From Lepidodermella squamata (Eukaryota > Gastrotricha), in assembly GCA_047495785.1 (NCBI GenBank), contig JBLDXI010000020.1, forward strand, positions 2,914,001 to 2,978,000: 64,000 nucleotides of DNA. Reading direction: 5' to 3'. Under the pieces are notes generated by a model that was given only the letters and a program-made list of their open reading frames with translations, was not told the DNA's origin and ran no database searches. Positions within the stretch are counted from its first letter, which is position 1. Each line of letters begins with the position of its first letter. Below are positions 1-10,495 of this stretch, one piece after another. A program made the translations under genes and the position numbers.

Positions 1-689
1 CTCCGGTCCATTTTTCATTTCTTGAGTTAAATCGTGGATAACAGATAGAACATTCTCTCGGTTAGGTGTAATTTAAAAAAATTACAGGAATTTTTTACAA
101 AAATTTGCCACATTCAAAAATAAATGCGCAACTTCTGGGACACGTTGTAGAAATTTAAATTCTTAATTATGGCGTGTCAATTTCAGCTGAATTATTTTGT
201 AAGCAAAACAAATATTGGTTCCATTTTTTCAGCGGAAGTTTTTTCACTCTTGCAAGTTTTCTCATCTGTCGTTGAAATTTAAAGCTAATATAAAAAATTA
301 GGCCCCGGCAGACCTTGGAAAACCTTGGTGATTCCAAAGACTCGAGTTCAACTACGACTACTGAGCTCGTTCCTCTCGAAAACAATACATCGGCGCAGGA
401 CAATGACACGCGATAGAATTCGAAATTCTATATGCTGCAACGATTTCTCAAACTTGAACCTTCCGTTAAGCAAATCTCTGGCGAAATAGACATTTCGCTT
501 TTTCGAGCCAGCGTTAAACAATTAATATTTATTCAATTTTTAAAAATCCCTTCAAAGTAACTGATTTTCTAGTTTTAACATCGTAAAAAACGTATTCCAT
601 CGCGTATACAACAAAGAGAAGTCGCTTGGCACCAGATCTGGCTGAAAAACTAATATTCTTCTAAACGTCCTACATGGCCCACCTCTGCC
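1..689. other. Intergenic, no gene seen
   Basis: AT-rich sequence with no coding pattern I can support. Positions about 60-170 resemble about 61145-61260, sharing the phrase 'acttctgggacacg' and its flanks at roughly three-quarters identity, so part of this stretch is a dispersed repeat. Confidence 0.6.
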
Positions 690-1480
690 AAGTTGCCATG
701 GTTCCACTGAAAAGAGGTCGTGGTAGACCACCAAAGAATGCTGTTGAACCTGTCGTGGTTGCTGGGCCTGTCCGCACCAGTCTCGAAGTCTCCCCCACCT
801 GCTGCTAATGCTACGGCTAAGGCTTCTGTTCCTGTCGATTCAAAACCCGCCCCAACCTACGCTTAGCGAACTACGACGTTTCTTTCGCGAGAAGAAGTTC
901 TTTTGAAGAAGATTGCTGGCGACGGCTCTTGCTTGTTCAGGCAGCTGCAGCCGAATGCGGGCAGCTCATTTCGACGCTGCGAACAGATTTCGTTCAATTA
1001 TTCCGGGTGAATTTAGACAGGATGAAAGATTTTCTTCTTGGTTTCTTCGCTGAATGGAGAGTCCACGTTCGAAGTCTCCGACCATGACTACGATGGATGG
1101 GGTTAATGGTTAGTAATTTTCTCTTGAGTAATTTCTCATAATTTCTCTGATTAGTTGACAATTTGGCCCAACCTGGAACCTTCGCATAGAAGCCCTGGTG
1201 GCTATCGCCAAAATGTATGGCGTCCATAATCATACATCACTATATAGGCCCGAGTTGTACGAAATATTTGCAACCGGATGATTTGTCCTGGAATAAACCG
1301 TTCAAAGATTACTTTCGGGAAAAATACGACGACTGGATGTTGAACAACACTAGCAACGACGAATAGCCGAAGCCGGAGTTGATCTGTCAATGGCTTGTTG
1401 AAGCCTGGAAAAGTACTTCGCCTGAGATGATTCGATATTTTCCTCTGCGGAATCACTTCCCTAGATGAAGCAGTGGTATT
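690..1480 (+). pseudogene. Decayed AT-hook / OTU-domain gene
   Basis: An ATG near 699 opens a peptide with the AT-hook motif KRGRGRPPKN. After a frame change, a low-complexity Ala/Pro linker follows, and at about 890-945 the reading IAGDGSCLFRQL matches the catalytic Asp-Cys block of OTU (ovarian tumour) cysteine proteases. Around 1160-1260, readings such as 'LRIEALVAIAKMYGVHNHTS' and RPELYEIF resemble the central OTU segment before the active-site His. Several stops and frame changes separate these pieces; one interruption near 1111-1154 could be a real intron, but the others cannot all be explained that way. OTU proteases remove ubiquitin; here I infer a dead copy, either of a host gene or of a mobile element carrying such a domain. 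Confidence 0.45.
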
Positions 1481-2261
1481 TTAACCTAGCAAGCCTTTGG
1501 TAACGGCCATGACCAACTTATGGAACGAACGGGTACGGTTGCTACATTGACGTTTGAGAATTAACAATCGCCTCCCTCGATTCGCGACCCGATTTTTATC
1601 ACTTATTTTGAGTTCGGAATTTCGCTATTATTCGACGAATTACGGTAATGGCCGCGGCCATTATGACAACCTCCGCAAACCTTGAACTATTTCATTTGTT
1701 TTTTTTGTAATAAATACGCGTTTTCTATCAACTTTAATGACGCATACCACCGGTGATAATCAAAGAAAAATTGACCGCTAACTTCCAGCGGGCTAAAAAA
1801 TTTCAAAATGACAAAGAAGAATCGACAGGTAAATTAAATAAATTTTTGGAGGTCATCTTGTGTTTGTAAAATATGTGGAAAAATGGCTGAAATCCGAAAA
1901 TCGATAAAATGAAAAAGTAAAGGCTGTAATCGATAATTTCAGATTTCAGGAAAAATCAGAATATATTGTTCCTAGCTGAAATTATACAAATTAAAAATGT
2001 GAAAAATTGGCATTTTTTTCGAATAATTTTACCAAATTTTAAGCCATGTTCCGTTAGACAGAAAATCAGGCATGAATATTTGTAACTGAATCATTAATAC
2101 CCCAAAATTTAAAAAACTTTTTCAGTTCATTAATTAATTTATCAACATTTGTTCCGCTAAATGTTTGGCCGATCGGTTAAAGCGGTAAAGAGTCATCAAT
2201 CGCAGAAAATAAATAATAACAAAAACAATTTTATTTAAAATAAAACAAAATCGATTAATAC
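1481..2261. other. Gap, possibly holding unresolved downstream exons
   Basis: The minus-strand zinc-finger exon at 2262-2651 ends in a GT donor, so later exons should lie here. A minus-strand stretch at about 1807-1890 could be a short last exon (acceptor 'ggatttcag', then about 28 codons to a stop), but its product does not complete the open finger, so I do not call it. A 16-bp palindrome (aatggccgcggccatt) lies near 1648. Confidence 0.4.
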
Positions 2262-2651
2262 CTCGCATTTGAACGGATTTTCGCTGCAATGCGTCTGCGT
2301 GCGATGAACTTTGGCCGACGTGAACGATTTGAACAGCACCTGGCAGTCGTCGCATTCGACGAGAAATTTCGGCATCAATCCATTCGTAACCCCGCCTGCT
2401 AAATGCGCAATTTCCTCGTCACCCTCGCCGGCGCCGGCGCCATCAAAATTGCTGACCAGCAATTTGCGCCTAGCGAACAGTTGCGCCTGCGACAACGGGT
2501 AGATTTTGATGTTTGGTAATGAGCGGTAATTTTGGCGTTGATGCTCGATTAAATCGGGCAGGTACGGGAAGACAATGCTGCAAATCGTGCATTTCTTGTA
2601 AAAAGTCGCCGCAGCCGATGAGCTCGGTGTAAAAACTGGAGCAGAGGCCAT
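2262..2651 (-). CDS. First exon of a C2H2 zinc-finger gene (partial)
   Basis: The 130-codon exon starts at the ATG at 2651 and ends in phase 0 at a GTATTAAT donor. It encodes two zinc-binding units: an atypical one (CTIC, then LPDLIEHQRQ) and a C-x2-C / H-x4-H finger (CDDCQVLF ... HRTQTH), and then the start of a third (FKCE) cut by the intron. Order and wording match the first exon of the minus-strand gene at 61.9 kb: both begin with a CxxC motif, an LPD-(L/I)-x2-HQR helix, then a KF-x-C-x2-C finger. I infer a paralogous first exon. GC-rich sequence at about 2780-3080 may be its promoter. Later exons were not found, so this may be a truncated copy. DNA binding is an inference from the finger fold. 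Confidence 0.55.
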
Positions 2652-4127
2652 TTTAATATAAAAATTCTGAAATAAATCCCATGCGTTAAATTTTTAACGA
2701 TAAAGAGCTATTATAGCAAGAAACAGTAAGAAATTAGAATGTGTCCGAGGTGATGTAGGAGAAATTTTGCTATGTAATAACGGTTGCTTGCGGCCCCGAG
2801 TGACCTACTTCCGGCCGGCGAGAGAGAACATTTTATTGCTCGGACTGGCCGCTCCTCTCCCCGTCGTCCACGCACACACTTGCACAAAGCTCCACGTGCT
2901 CAATATCGAAAATCGAGCGGTTATTTATATGTGTAAAAATAAGAATGAAGCAGCACTGAAGAGGATGAGCAATAATAATGATGATGATGACATTTTTTTC
3001 AACCAGTGATCGCATGCTGATGTGGCAGCAGAGGCGGGCGGGGCACGCTCGTCCTCTCGGCCCTCGCTGCTCTCTGTCGCTCGATCGAGAGAAACACAAT
3101 TGAGATGAAAAAAAATGGCTCAATAGTCGTGAATAACGGATTAATTTTTTGTCATCAAAAGTGAGACGAGTGTAAGACATGATAATGATTTACGAATCTC
3201 TCAACACGCTATGTCCACTGTCCACTTTCGAGGTTATAGACTGTCATGCCGTTGAAATAAAATTGTATTTTATTTCTAAAAAAGTGGTTAATCTTTCACA
3301 AAGAACAATCTGTTACATATATCATCCGCATCGGAAAAAACCGTTCTCAGGTCGAATTGTTCTAGTAGTCTATACATATTTTAACAACTGAAAAATGAGG
3401 CTCCAGCACTTGAATTAAACGTCCTGGCGCTAAAATTTTCCGATTCTTTGCAATTTCGGATTTCTCGTTTGTTGAAGCCCTCTCTGACCTTGGGATTTTT
3501 TTTTTAACCCTTGAGCTATGCCGAAAATTATCGATATTGGGTTCACTCAAGCCGGTTGATATCAAGAAATCACTGATTTCTAAAATCGATACTGGGAATC
3601 GATATGTACCTGCAGGCTGGTTTGTATCTCGTAAACCTACCGCTCGTGGAAGATCTATCGATTAGACAGGAGATTCGAGTGAGGACGCGAAACTCGAAAA
3701 GCCATATTTTAGGGAGATGTAGTGCTAGATGAGTCTCAAATTTAGCGCTGGAACTCTACATTTAGGAAAATAGTTCTTCGAATATTCCGCCTTAAATTTG
3801 ATAATTTTATTGTAAATTTTAGAAAATATTCGGCAAATACAGAATTACAGAGGATTGTTCTTGGGCTATTTTCCGGTTTCCGGTAGTCCAGATGATTTTG
3901 CCTTAATTTATGCCTAATTTTGTAAATTTCTTGAGAGTGCGTTGCGTGCAAAAAAACTGCTACACGCAGCACTTGTCCAAACTGTGTCCAAATTTCAGCC
4001 GTTGGCCAAAGTTAGGTCACAGCGGAAGTGGCCGAAATTAGGAAGTTTCAAAAACGCCGTTGTTAAGATTTACAATTTATTTTTTATTTCGTAATTAAAT
4101 GTTAGGTAAAAATGTCGCAAATGTTAT
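2652..4127. other. Intergenic, no gene seen
   Basis: Contains a GC-rich segment (about 2780-3080) and a short GAT microsatellite near 2975. No open frame shows family features or splice-consistent extension. Confidence 0.5.
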
Positions 4128-4796
4128 CTAGGACAGAGGAATATCGTCAGGAATGCTGAAATCTCTGGCATACAAAATTGCAGAGCCGACGAGAACAGCC
4201 TAAAAGAAAAAATTGGTTTTAATCGATTTTGGAAATTGAACTATCAAAAAATTTACTGTGTTCAAAATTAAGGCTATACCCGCTGGAGCAACCTCAGGTA
4301 ACAGGAAATAAGCCGTTGGTTCTATGTACCAGACAATAAGGAAACAAAGGCTATTCACCACGGTTTTATCCCTCGGCCAAGCGTCGATGGTGCAAAGTCG
4401 TAAAAGAGCCGTTAGCAAGTTGACAAAGCTAAACGGCAGGCAAATCATCAGCAGGTACCAATAAGACGGCGAGAAGACAAATCCGAAAATTTCCAGTAAA
4501 ACGTGCAGAATATTCAGAATTAATTGAGCCAATTGATAGAACGACTCGTGTCTCGTCTCGGGTAGCGTCAATTTTCGCATGCAGACAGAGACGGGCTCTT
4601 CAGTTTCGTCGAACAGCCGAAATTTGTCCCAGAAATTTTCAGGCTTCTCGTCCTCCGCTGATTCATTTTTCGAGGAGACTGTAGGCAAATCGAATGATGA
4701 TCGCTTTTTCCGGCTGACTCTTCGGGTCACTCTTTGAGTCCATTTTCTTCCCTCAAACCGGCTGTAGAGTAGTTTAAAAGCGTTATTGACCACCAT
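4128..4796 (-). CDS. Small multipass membrane protein, unknown family
   Basis: Two exons: 4257-4796 and 4128-4199, joined across a 57-bp intron (4200-4256) with a GTAAAT donor and a T-rich TTTTAG acceptor in phase 0. The product is 203 residues. The N-terminal about 100 residues are charged (Arg/Lys-rich, then Glu/Asp-rich); residues about 95-195 hold three or four hydrophobic segments separated by short polar turns, and the tail (ARDFSIPDDIPLS) is polar. The unspliced frame ends in a stop inside the intron, so splicing is needed for the last 23 residues, which extend the final hydrophobic segment. I do not recognise the family. The layout suggests an integral membrane protein with a cytoplasmic N-terminus; no function is proposed. 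Confidence 0.6.
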
Positions 4797-6011
4797 TTAC
4801 GCGTATAAATGGAATAAAGTGAGCGTACGCTTTAGCTTGTTGGGCTATGTGAAGTGGCAAAAGCAGCTGATAACACAAATTTTAGGGTCGTTTACCGTTT
4901 ATTCGTTGTTTACTCGGGCGAATGACGCCTAGATAGCTGTATCGATTAGAGATCACGATAAGATATAATAACTATATAAAAAATCGTTATAAAAATGAAA
5001 AATAAATAAATTTGTCAGGAAAATAGGTAAAATTAAAAAGGCCCATTACTACATGTTTCTCGATTTTAAAAATCAGTGCGGAATTCCGAAATTTTGCGAA
5101 AATATCACGCTATTTTACAGAAATTTTAGACGCAACAAATTGAGCCACATTCGTCTGTAAACTTCTGAACAGGGTATGCCAAGAACACAAGAAGATGAGG
5201 CTTTTCGAGTTGCACTGATGTCTATTGGCCAACCGATAGATCTCACGATTGCGAGTATTTTGAGCTATGAGCGGTCTGTTTACGATTAAAAATGCAGTCT
5301 GCAAAGCCGATATATATCGATTCCAATTATCGATTTCACAAATCAGTGATTTTTCCGATATCTTGAAACCCAACTTTGATAATTCCCCTATTTAGCTCGG
5401 TGCGTCAGGTAGCTTATATAAAAAATCCAGGTTCAGGGAGGGCATCAGTATCGATCGGAAAACGAAAAGCCGAAACCGCAAAAAATAATCGGAAAATTTA
5501 GTGACAGGACGCCTAGTTTCAAAGTTAGAGCCTCAGTTTTGGTAGTGCAAATATATAGACCCAGATAAAATGTAGCCCTGAAACTGAATTCATATCATAC
5601 CAGCATATTATAACGCCCCACCCTTGTTAGGATTATAGTTGAGGTTTGGGATTCTCTTTTCTAAGGTTCTCTCATCCAGTTTCTCTAATATATTGGCTTA
5701 TGAGTTGGGTATTTGAATGTTTAAATGGAAATATTCTTGAACCGTTTAAATGTTCTTGAAACTTTGCCTTTTTAAGAGTTCTACACTTGTTGCTTGTAGC
5801 CCTTTTTATTATCCAAAGAATTTACAACAAAGTGAGAGGTAGACTCGTTTTTTAAGCTTGATATCATTTTGGGAATTGAGTTAGGTAGTAATATCATGAG
5901 TCGAAGACCTTGGGGCACAATAAAACAATTGAAGAGAGCGGAAGCGAAGTAAGACGTTTCATTTGAAGGCATGCAATTTGTAGGAAAGGCATATTTCAAG
6001 GACTATCAACC
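4797..6011. other. Intergenic, no gene seen
   Basis: Mostly AT-rich sequence; the open frames have no recognisable domains. A TATA-like word (gtataaatgg) lies just upstream of the minus-strand gene start at 4796. Confidence 0.5.
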
Positions 6012-6812
6012 ATGATTATCCTATCCATAAGTCTTTGTGTAGTTTCATCCCTCCTCTGCCACGCGCATGATGGAAGCTCCAATGAGAAATATGCTCACAT
6101 TGCCGACGATGATGGCGATTGCATCAACACGTGTACAGCAATGTATGGGAATGTCGATCGAAGCGTCTTGATCGCATGTCTAAGCGGGTGCCATTTCTCG
6201 GCCTACCATCTCGAGCAATTTTCGACATTGGAAGGAGACCCGGACCATAATGCGACTTACATTTCATCCACAAATTTAACGACAGGGTCGCATCAGTCGT
6301 GGCACTGTGGTCAGCTTTGCAGGGAGAAGCATCTTGGGGGGAAACTTTACGAGGCTTGTTCAACAAGTTGCCTAAGGGCTGCAGACCGGCCTGGTACGGC
6401 GGAAAGGCGCCGAGCTGCTGCGTTGAGGAGTCACAAAGATCGATGCTACTCCAACGTCGTCGAGGCGATAAGACTTAGCCAAAATTCCAATTGCCAGGTC
6501 TTGTTATGGAGGTACTACTTCAGTTATCGACGGAACGAATGCCGTAGGATGAAGTATCGAGGCTGTGAAGAACGTGAGTAATTGATTCAATCATACCTGT
6601 CCTATTATTGACGCCACTCTTTTCCAGATCTGAAGAACGCCTTCGAAAGTGAAGAAGACTGCGAGATCGAATGCAAGGATTATACCGGTTCAGATCACAG
6701 CTTGCATCATTTTGTCGATGAGACAATGTTACAAAATGGAGGGACGCAGCCCTGCTTGATGACTTGCGTCATCCTCTATTTAACCCTACTCTACTCCTAT
6801 GTGGTCTTTTAA
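6012..6812 (+). CDS. Secreted Cys-repeat protein with C-terminal Kunitz-like domain
   Basis: Exons 6012-6573 and 6628-6812, intron 54 bp, phase 1; 248 residues. A signal peptide (about 1-19) precedes two CxxxC ... (A)CxxGC-type units, a pattern recalling the luminal domain of TMEM59-family proteins (C-x3-C, then A-C-x2-G-C, repeated). The second half holds Kunitz/BPTI spacing: a Cys, 15 residues including RYYFSY, C, seven residues (RRMKYRG), C, 13 residues, C-x3-C. The expected hydrophobic positions (YYF, KYRGC) are present, but the region of the first Kunitz Cys is stretched. Kunitz domains usually block serine proteases or bind channels; the reactive site here cannot be assigned safely. The C-terminus is hydrophobic (LYLTLLYSYVVF), suggesting a membrane or GPI anchor. 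A paralogue lies at 8420-9329. Confidence 0.65.
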
Positions 6813-6972
6813 GAGGCCTCTACTTGTTCACCATCCTCTGATACAGCAATTCTTTAGATTTATTTCAGCAATCTCACCCTGCATCTTAAGATTCCTTAGG
6901 TAATAGGATGGTTCCGAAGCAGCGTTCAGTACAAAAGCCAATAAACTTCAGTACAAAAGCTATGGCAGAATA

Positions 6973-7473
6973 TCAATTCGCGACAGAATACAATGCTATG
7001 GCCGTCGAAAACAAAATTCCATACAAATTTCGGTGTGATTTGTCATTAACCATTGGCAATCCCGCCGAATACAATCTCGAATCCGAGCATCTGGTAGAAG
7101 TGTCGCCATAGTACCCTCCACAAACTTGTTCGCATTCCTCGAGAGACCCAAACCGGTTTCTTACGCCTATAAAAAGCTGAATTTTGTCGAGCAATTTTTT
7201 AGCTCAAGTTTTACCTGTGCAAAGATCCCATACAAACATCTCACATTGCCCCGAGTTGCAGTTGAACTGATATTGTACACTGTACCCCTTGCACTAACAA
7301 TTTACACCAGCAGTCATACAGGTACTAAGAAGTGAAATGAACTATACCCTGTTACCTGGAATCTCGCTGTAAGCCATCGAGAGACAATCAGTAGAATTGC
7401 GCTGGGCATTGCAAAAGGGCGTAAAGCTAACTGCCAAAATGGCATATAAGGTAACAATACTTGGCTCAAACAT
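6973..7473 (-). CDS. Single-Kunitz-domain secreted or GPI-anchored protein
   Basis: Three exons on the minus strand: 7348-7473, 7215-7293 and 6973-7166, with introns of 54 and 48 bp; 132 residues. The signal peptide (about 1-24, ending FCNAQ) is followed by one Kunitz domain: C-x12-C-x15-C-x7-C-x12-C-x3-C, with EMFVWDL between Cys 3 and 4 and RNRFGSLEECEQVC at the end. An additional Cys sits in the 15-residue loop (FNCNSGQC). The first intron falls directly before the second Kunitz Cys in phase 0 and the second follows the fourth Cys in phase 1, exactly as in the neighbours at 7630 and 9491. The residue after Cys 2 (P1 position) is Lys, compatible with inhibition of trypsin-like proteases. 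A hydrophobic tail (GILFSTAIALYSV) suggests a GPI signal or anchor. Confidence 0.75.
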
Positions 7474-7629
7474 TCTTGCTTGTTTCTTCGTATGAATGGT
7501 ATATTACCTCAGAAAATCTGGAGGATTTAAGCCTTCGTGGCGTGCTGTTGGCTGTTGGGATCACGAAACTGTTATATTAAGTCGAGCGTGAGATTTAAAC
7601 TAGAATTTATTTCGCATCATTTTATCGTA

Positions 7630-8117
7630 TCAAGAAATGGCAAGAGCAAGAAAAATGGTAGAAAAGACCAATAACAGGTCATTCGGAAACATCCTCGATA
7701 TTGAGTTGCTGCTGTAGTCGGGACAGGCCAGACTTTTCGAATCAATATAATTCTTGCATATTCGTCGGCATTCGGCCATAGTCAGAAATAAGTTCGACAC
7801 GACTAAATAAATCCCAATGACGTTTGAAATTATGAGATAATTTAAAAAATTACCTGGACATCCGCCGTACACAAAGCTTTCACATTTTGCTGTTTTACAA
7901 TTGAATTGATATTGAAGACTGTAACCTGTGCACTTTGAGTCAAACAGCCAAATAAAAAATAAAAAAACAGCATGAATATAGTTACTTTGTTGCCTTCGAT
8001 TTTAGTGTAAGGAGTTGTCAAGCAATCACCCTGCGTAGGGGCATAACTTTGGTCAAATCGAATCAACACCACGTAACAGAAGGCGTTTATCGTAACTGAA
8101 GTGAAGCCCTGCTTCAT
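7630..8117 (-). CDS. Single-Kunitz-domain secreted or GPI-anchored protein
   Basis: Three exons on the minus strand: 7986-8117, 7854-7932 and 7630-7802, introns 53 and 51 bp; 127 residues. It is a close paralogue of the gene at 6973-7473: same exon phases, the same 79-bp middle exon, the same extra Cys in the first long loop (FNCKTAKC) and a canonical CESFVYGGC core. The domain ends MAECRRIC. The P1-position residue after Cys 2 is Thr rather than Lys, so target specificity should differ. The last about 17 residues (DLLLVFSTIFLALAIS) are strongly hydrophobic and end at the stop, typical of a GPI-anchor signal. The start at 8117 gives a plausible, somewhat long signal region. The seven-Cys count implies one unpaired or intermolecular Cys. 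Confidence 0.75.
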
Positions 8118-8419
8118 TGAACAATTAATTGTTTGATATAATAATATGTTGTTGGTAGAATTTTTAATCCAGCGAAATAAATTGTGAACAAAAGATGGAT
8201 TTAGGTTAAGAAATCCCTAAAGCCGTGTTCACGAGTGCGCTTCAGTTTCATATAAAGATTCATGATAAATTTATTCAGTGGCGAAGCAAGTGGATTGCGC
8301 CGAGTGTGGGTACAAATCGAGAAAATGTGAACCTGAAAAAGTCACGCGAAATCACAATATGGGCGTCATGGCAACGCCTAATCAACCCTGGGACTTGAAT
8401 CACCCAGTTTACATTCTAT

Positions 8420-9329
8420 ATGACATGTGAATTAATGCTGAGACTTCAGTTAATGTTGGCTGCACTTTTCTTATCAACAAAAGCTATAGCTGAGAACGCG
8501 ACATCGAAGAAAGGTGACGCCTATAAATTGTGTATCTCTGGTTGTCTATCCGAGTATGGGGCTGGCGAGGCAGGGGTTGTAATGGCTTGCTCCTTGGGTT
8601 GCCATTACGCTACATGCGAAGAGATGAAAGCCTCGGATGCACTGAGAATTTGTCAAAAATTATGCTCTGGAAACCATGTCTATACAGGGAAAAGCCTTCA
8701 CGCCTGTTTGTTTGGCTGTTCGAGAGAATCGAATAATTTGATCTCAGAGTCTGAATCAAAACAGTCAAAAGCTCTTCAACAGCATCGCAGCCGCTGTCTG
8801 CACAATTTTAACGAAGCAGTGGAAATGAGCAGTGGATTAGTAAGTTCTGTTTTATTTGTTCCAATGCTTGAATTTTGGGCTATTTCAGTGTGAAAGCTTG
8901 CTTTTGCGATGGGTGTTCAATTACGACTCAAATGGCTGTGATATCGTTGTTTTTAAAGGCTGCGAAAGATGTGAGAAAATTATCCTTCTGTCGAATTATT
9001 AGCCATTTTCTTTTACCCAAGTTCTCTCCAATGTTTACGTTACCCAGGAAGACTGTGAAGTGGAATGTAGAGACTATAAATCGGAGAAGTTCAACCCTCT
9101 CAACATCGACGACTCAGATTTCGCGATAACGGCTACACCAAAATCCAAAAAACTACCCGCTTTGCCTCGGCCTAATATTTCAGATGAATTCAGGCTGACT
9201 GGTCTACCGAAAACTGTAAAATTCTATGAAACATACGATTCAGCTTTTCGTTACCCAATTTTGGGCCTGAAAATACTGCTAAAATATTTAAGATACATTA
9301 CTGACCGCGTTGTTTTGTACTTTAAATAA
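8420..9329 (+). CDS. Secreted Cys-repeat protein with C-terminal Kunitz-like domain
   Basis: Exons 8420-8839, 8889-8970 and 9022-9329 (introns 49 and 51 bp); 269 residues. Paralogue of the 6012 gene. The ATG at 8420 or the one five codons later gives a signal peptide. The N-terminal half has two CxxxC / ACxxGC pairs (MACSLGCHY, HACLFGC) like the TMEM59 luminal repeat. The Kunitz-like part reads C-x15-C-x7-C-x13-C-x3-C, with WVFNYDSNGC, DIVVFKGC and QEDCEVEC. Unlike its paralogue it has an intron immediately before the second Kunitz Cys, the position used by the three simple Kunitz genes nearby, so the 6012 copy probably lost that intron. A polar tail of about 85 residues follows, ending in a weakly hydrophobic stretch. 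AATAAA overlaps the stop. Confidence 0.65.
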
Positions 9330-9490
9330 AATGTCTAATGCATCATCATTAACCGCTCACTTGTGTGCGTTTTGGTCGTTAGCATTATAAGGGACTACTA
9401 CGAGCATGCCGGTCATCAACAAAGGAGCCGTACGTAATTTTTGAAAACAAACTAAATGCATTGCAATTTTTCACTAGTTCAACTGATAAA

Positions 9491-10121
9491 ATGAAAATGT
9501 TGCTATTAGCCGCTTTTTTGGTCATATCTTTGAGCTGGTCAACGGAGGCTCAAGACTCTACTCCAGGTGATTACATCAAATTCTCGCTTTTACTTGTAAT
9601 ATTGGTTGATTTTAGATGCGAGCTCTGATCGAAGCTCAAATGACTGCCTCGGTATGATGTATGATGAGATGACTGGTCCTAAGGTGACAATGCTTAGCTC
9701 CGTGGCTTTCGTAATTTTCCTTCTTTATCTATTAGTGTATGGCTGCAATCGTTGGCTGGCAGTTCAACAAGTACTTCGGCTCCTGCCAGCAGTTCACGTT
9801 TGGTGGTTGCCCACGTAAGCTAATCAGAGATTTGCCAGAGTCCATACTAAATTGTGTCATTTTTAAGCTGTTGCGAACATGTTCAGGTCACAAGGCGAAT
9901 GCGAGGCAGTTTGTGCACCTCACTTGACCAGAAGTGCCGGCAACTCAGGCAATGAGCGACTTTTCCCCATGTACCCATCATTTGAGCAGTTCTTGATGCC
10001 AGTCAAGGTTAACTCATACGAGGCTCAACCGATGAACAGCGCCGCGAACAAAGGAACCGCACAAGACAAACGCCCTGGCTACATCCAAACATTGGGCTTC
10101 ATGGCTCCGATTGTCGGCTAA
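9491..10121 (+). CDS. Secreted single-Kunitz-domain protein
   Basis: Four exons: 9491-9566, 9616-9683, 9736-9814 and 9868-10121 (introns 49, 52 and 53 bp); 158 residues. Clear signal peptide (about 1-20, ending STEAQ). The Kunitz domain is the most canonical of the cluster: C-x12-C-x15-C-x7-C-x12-C-x3-C, with GWQFNKYFGSC, QQFTFGGC and MFRSQGECEAVC, six Cys and no extra one. The P1-position residue is Met, which would favour elastase- or chymotrypsin-like targets. A Pro/Asn/Gln-rich tail of about 65 residues follows instead of a membrane anchor, so the product is probably fully secreted. The middle 79-bp exon matches the minus-strand Kunitz genes in length and phase. An AATAAA lies near 10302. 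Confidence 0.8.
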
Positions 10122-10495
10122 AGAACCTGTTTTCGATAATTTCGAACAGTTAAGATGAAATAGGCTACGTATATAAAGTCAGCAAATGGCTTATATTACT
10201 ATTGAGAGCTGAAAATTCAAACCCAGTGGGAATGATACTCGAGAGCATAATTGAATATAGTCCAATGAATAGCTGATCCTTCTTGAATATCTCAAAGAAC
10301 GGAATAAACATGGCAAATGTTAACTGGCTTTTCACTGTATTTCCATTTTATTGAGCTTGCCTTTTGTTTTGTGTGCATTGTCAAACTTCGAGTGTAACAC
10401 GTTTTGTCCAAATGCTTGCAGCGTAATGACGTTTGAAATGTAGCAGCATTCTTAACATTACTACGCTGGTTTCCTGTATCGAATTTAAAATTGAA
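10122..10495. other. Intergenic, no gene seen
   Basis: Holds the 3' flank of the Kunitz gene and the upstream region of the protease gene. No further feature recognised. Confidence 0.5.

Noticed and set aside
1800-1915. Plus-strand start ATGACAAAGAAGAATCGACAG with a GTAAAT donor, and a CKICGK reading
   Set aside because: Only half a zinc finger, followed quickly by a stop, and no neighbouring exon could be joined.
6908-7111. Plus-strand 67-codon open frame
   Set aside because: It is the antisense of the last exon of the minus-strand Kunitz gene.
10433-10495. Upstream in-frame ATG for protease copy 1
   Set aside because: It would put 21 polar residues before the signal peptide; paralogues start directly with the signal peptide.
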